A stretch of 6,070 nt of DNA from CAZTLI01 sp964614375 (lineage in GTDB: Bacteria; Chloroflexota; Anaerolineae; Aggregatilineales; Phototrophicaceae): the NCBI GenBank assembly GCA_964614375.1, contig CAZTLI010000349.1, forward strand, positions 1-6,070, written 5' to 3'. Positions within the stretch are counted from its first letter, which is position 1. Every line of letters starts with the position of its first letter. The notes below the pieces were generated by a model. It worked only from the letters and a program-made list of their open reading frames with translations. It was not told the DNA's origin and searched no databases. Below are positions 5,207 through 6,070 of this stretch, in pieces. The position numbers and the translations under genes are program-made.

Positions 5207-6070
5207 AACAGTTCACCGCGCCCGCGCTTCGTAACGCCGTCCCACTCGCACTCATCGTCGCCATTTTAATAGCAGCGGCGGCGGCGCGCTTTCATCTGAT
5301 TGGCGCGCAATCGTTGTGGCATGATGAAGGGGCATCGTATGGATTGGCTGTCCGCAGCATCCCCGAAACGGCGCGGTTTGCCGCTGTCGAAGTGCATGTG
5401 CCGCTGTACTTCTGGGGACTGCACCTGTGGATGGGCGTGGCGGGCGAGAGTGAATTCAGTCTGCGGTTGTTGTCGGCTTTTGGCAGCCTGCTCGGTATCG
5501 CGATGGCCTACACACTCGGACGCAAGCTGTTCGGCACTGTCGCGGGACTGGCAGCGGCGGCGTTCATCCTGTTCAACACCTTTAGCATCCATTACGCGCA
5601 GGAAGTGCGGATGTATGCGTGGATGACGTTCATCGCCGGACTCGGATTCTGGCTGCTGGTTCACTTTGTCGAAAAGCGGACGTGGCGCTGGGGCGTAGGC
5701 TTGGGAGTGGTCAATTTTGTGGGGATGTTCACCCACTATAGTTACGTCTTCATCATGCTCGGACAGGGCGTGATGGCGGTGTTGTGGTTGGGGGCGCTGC
5801 TGATAAACGGTTGGCGACAATCCGGCTGGCGAGAAGGTATCCGAGATACGGGCGATTTGCTGTGGCGTTATGTCGCGCTCAATTTGCTGACGCTGCTGTT
5901 GTATACCCCCTGGATACTGTCCGGCGGTGTGGCCCAGATTGGTGTCCACCCCAACATCGCCGAGTCCGTCCCGCTGATTGAGATGATTCGGCTGCTGCAT
6001 GGCTGGTTCGCGTTCGGCATGACCTTCGAGCAGAATATGGGCAGCATGGGCGTGATTGCGCTGATTTTGC
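5203..6070 (+). CDS. GT-C fold glycosyltransferase, PMT_2/ArnT-like, C-terminus cut by window edge
   Basis: Predicted polytopic membrane enzyme that transfers a sugar from a polyprenyl-phosphate donor on the outer face of the membrane. The visible 289 residues open with a membrane helix (about 11-30) and then SLWHDEGASY (37-46), carrying the acidic Asp41-Glu42 pair expected in the first external loop of GT39/PMT-type enzymes. HVPLYFW (65-71), QEVRMYAW (133-140) and THYSY (177-181) fit the PMT_2 pattern, where the HxPLYY-like and QxxRMY segments are conserved. Several further helices follow (about 85-105, 112-128, 141-155, 165-200, 222-240). Complete members usually exceed 450 residues, so the C-terminal half is missing. 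The start overlaps the preceding stop by 4 bases, indicating coupled translation. Acceptor (protein, lipid or polysaccharide) and sugar are unknown. The first helix contains a run of five alanines encoded by a GC-rich triplet stretch. Confidence 0.87.
   Translation, partial: MKQFTAPALRNAVPLALIVAILIAAAAARFHLIGAQSLWHDEGASYGLAVRSIPETARFAAVEVHVPLYFWGLHLWMGVAGESEFSLRLLSAFGSLLGIAMAYTLGRKLFGTVAGLAAAAFILFNTFSIHYAQEVRMYAWMTFIAGLGFWLLVHFVEKRTWRWGVGLGVVNFVGMFTHYSYVFIMLGQGVMAVLWLGALLINGWRQSGWREGIRDTGDLLWRYVALNLLTLLLYTPWILSGGVAQIGVHPNIAESVPLIEMIRLLHGWFAFGMTFEQNMGSMGVIALIL

Noticed and set aside
5273..5291. GC-rich triplet run as a possible phase-variable microsatellite
   Set aside because: The repeat is short and imperfect, and simply encodes alanines in a membrane helix. 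Triplet changes would not shift the frame.

Overview
The window reads as the chromosome of a free-living bacterium with moderately GC-rich, densely packed genes. Overlapping starts and stops, perfect TATAAT boxes, a rho-independent terminator and the gene content fit an environmental Chloroflexota-type lineage (Anaerolineae-like). That placement is inference from gene style; no marker in the window proves it. I see no mobile element, CRISPR array, tRNA or rRNA.

Left half, minus strand. An operon runs right to left from a promoter near 2119-2147: a small EthD-like protein (1722-2078), xanthine phosphoribosyltransferase xpt (1157-1735) and GMP synthase guaA (1160 to the left edge, C-terminus cut off). 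The genes overlap by 14 and 4 bases. Xpt makes XMP from xanthine and PRPP, and GuaA aminates XMP to GMP, so together they form a direct xanthine-to-GMP salvage route. Upstream lies a monocistronic gene (2259-2657) for a 132-residue helical, C-terminally membrane-anchored protein of YqjD/ElaB/DUF883 type. It has its own promoter, a good ribosome binding site and a strong terminator (2179-2201) that separates it from the purine operon.

Middle, 2658-2810. This is a divergent control region of about 150 bp. It holds a perfect TATAAT for each direction and three separate inverted repeats (arms 6, 7 and 7 bp), which are candidate operators.

Right half, plus strand. A three-gene cluster runs to the right edge: a 598-residue membrane-anchored clan GH-A glycoside hydrolase (2811-4607), a 189-residue secreted and C-terminally anchored protein (4637-5206), and a polytopic GT-C/PMT_2-type glycosyltransferase (5203 onward, C-terminus cut off). 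The small protein repeats, as a separate gene, the beta-rich plus transmembrane module found at the C-terminus of the hydrolase. The cluster looks like a cell-surface glycan module combining a hydrolase, a paralogous accessory domain and a lipid-linked-sugar transferase. Its substrate cannot be read from the sequence. This cluster and its control region are the most novel part of the window.
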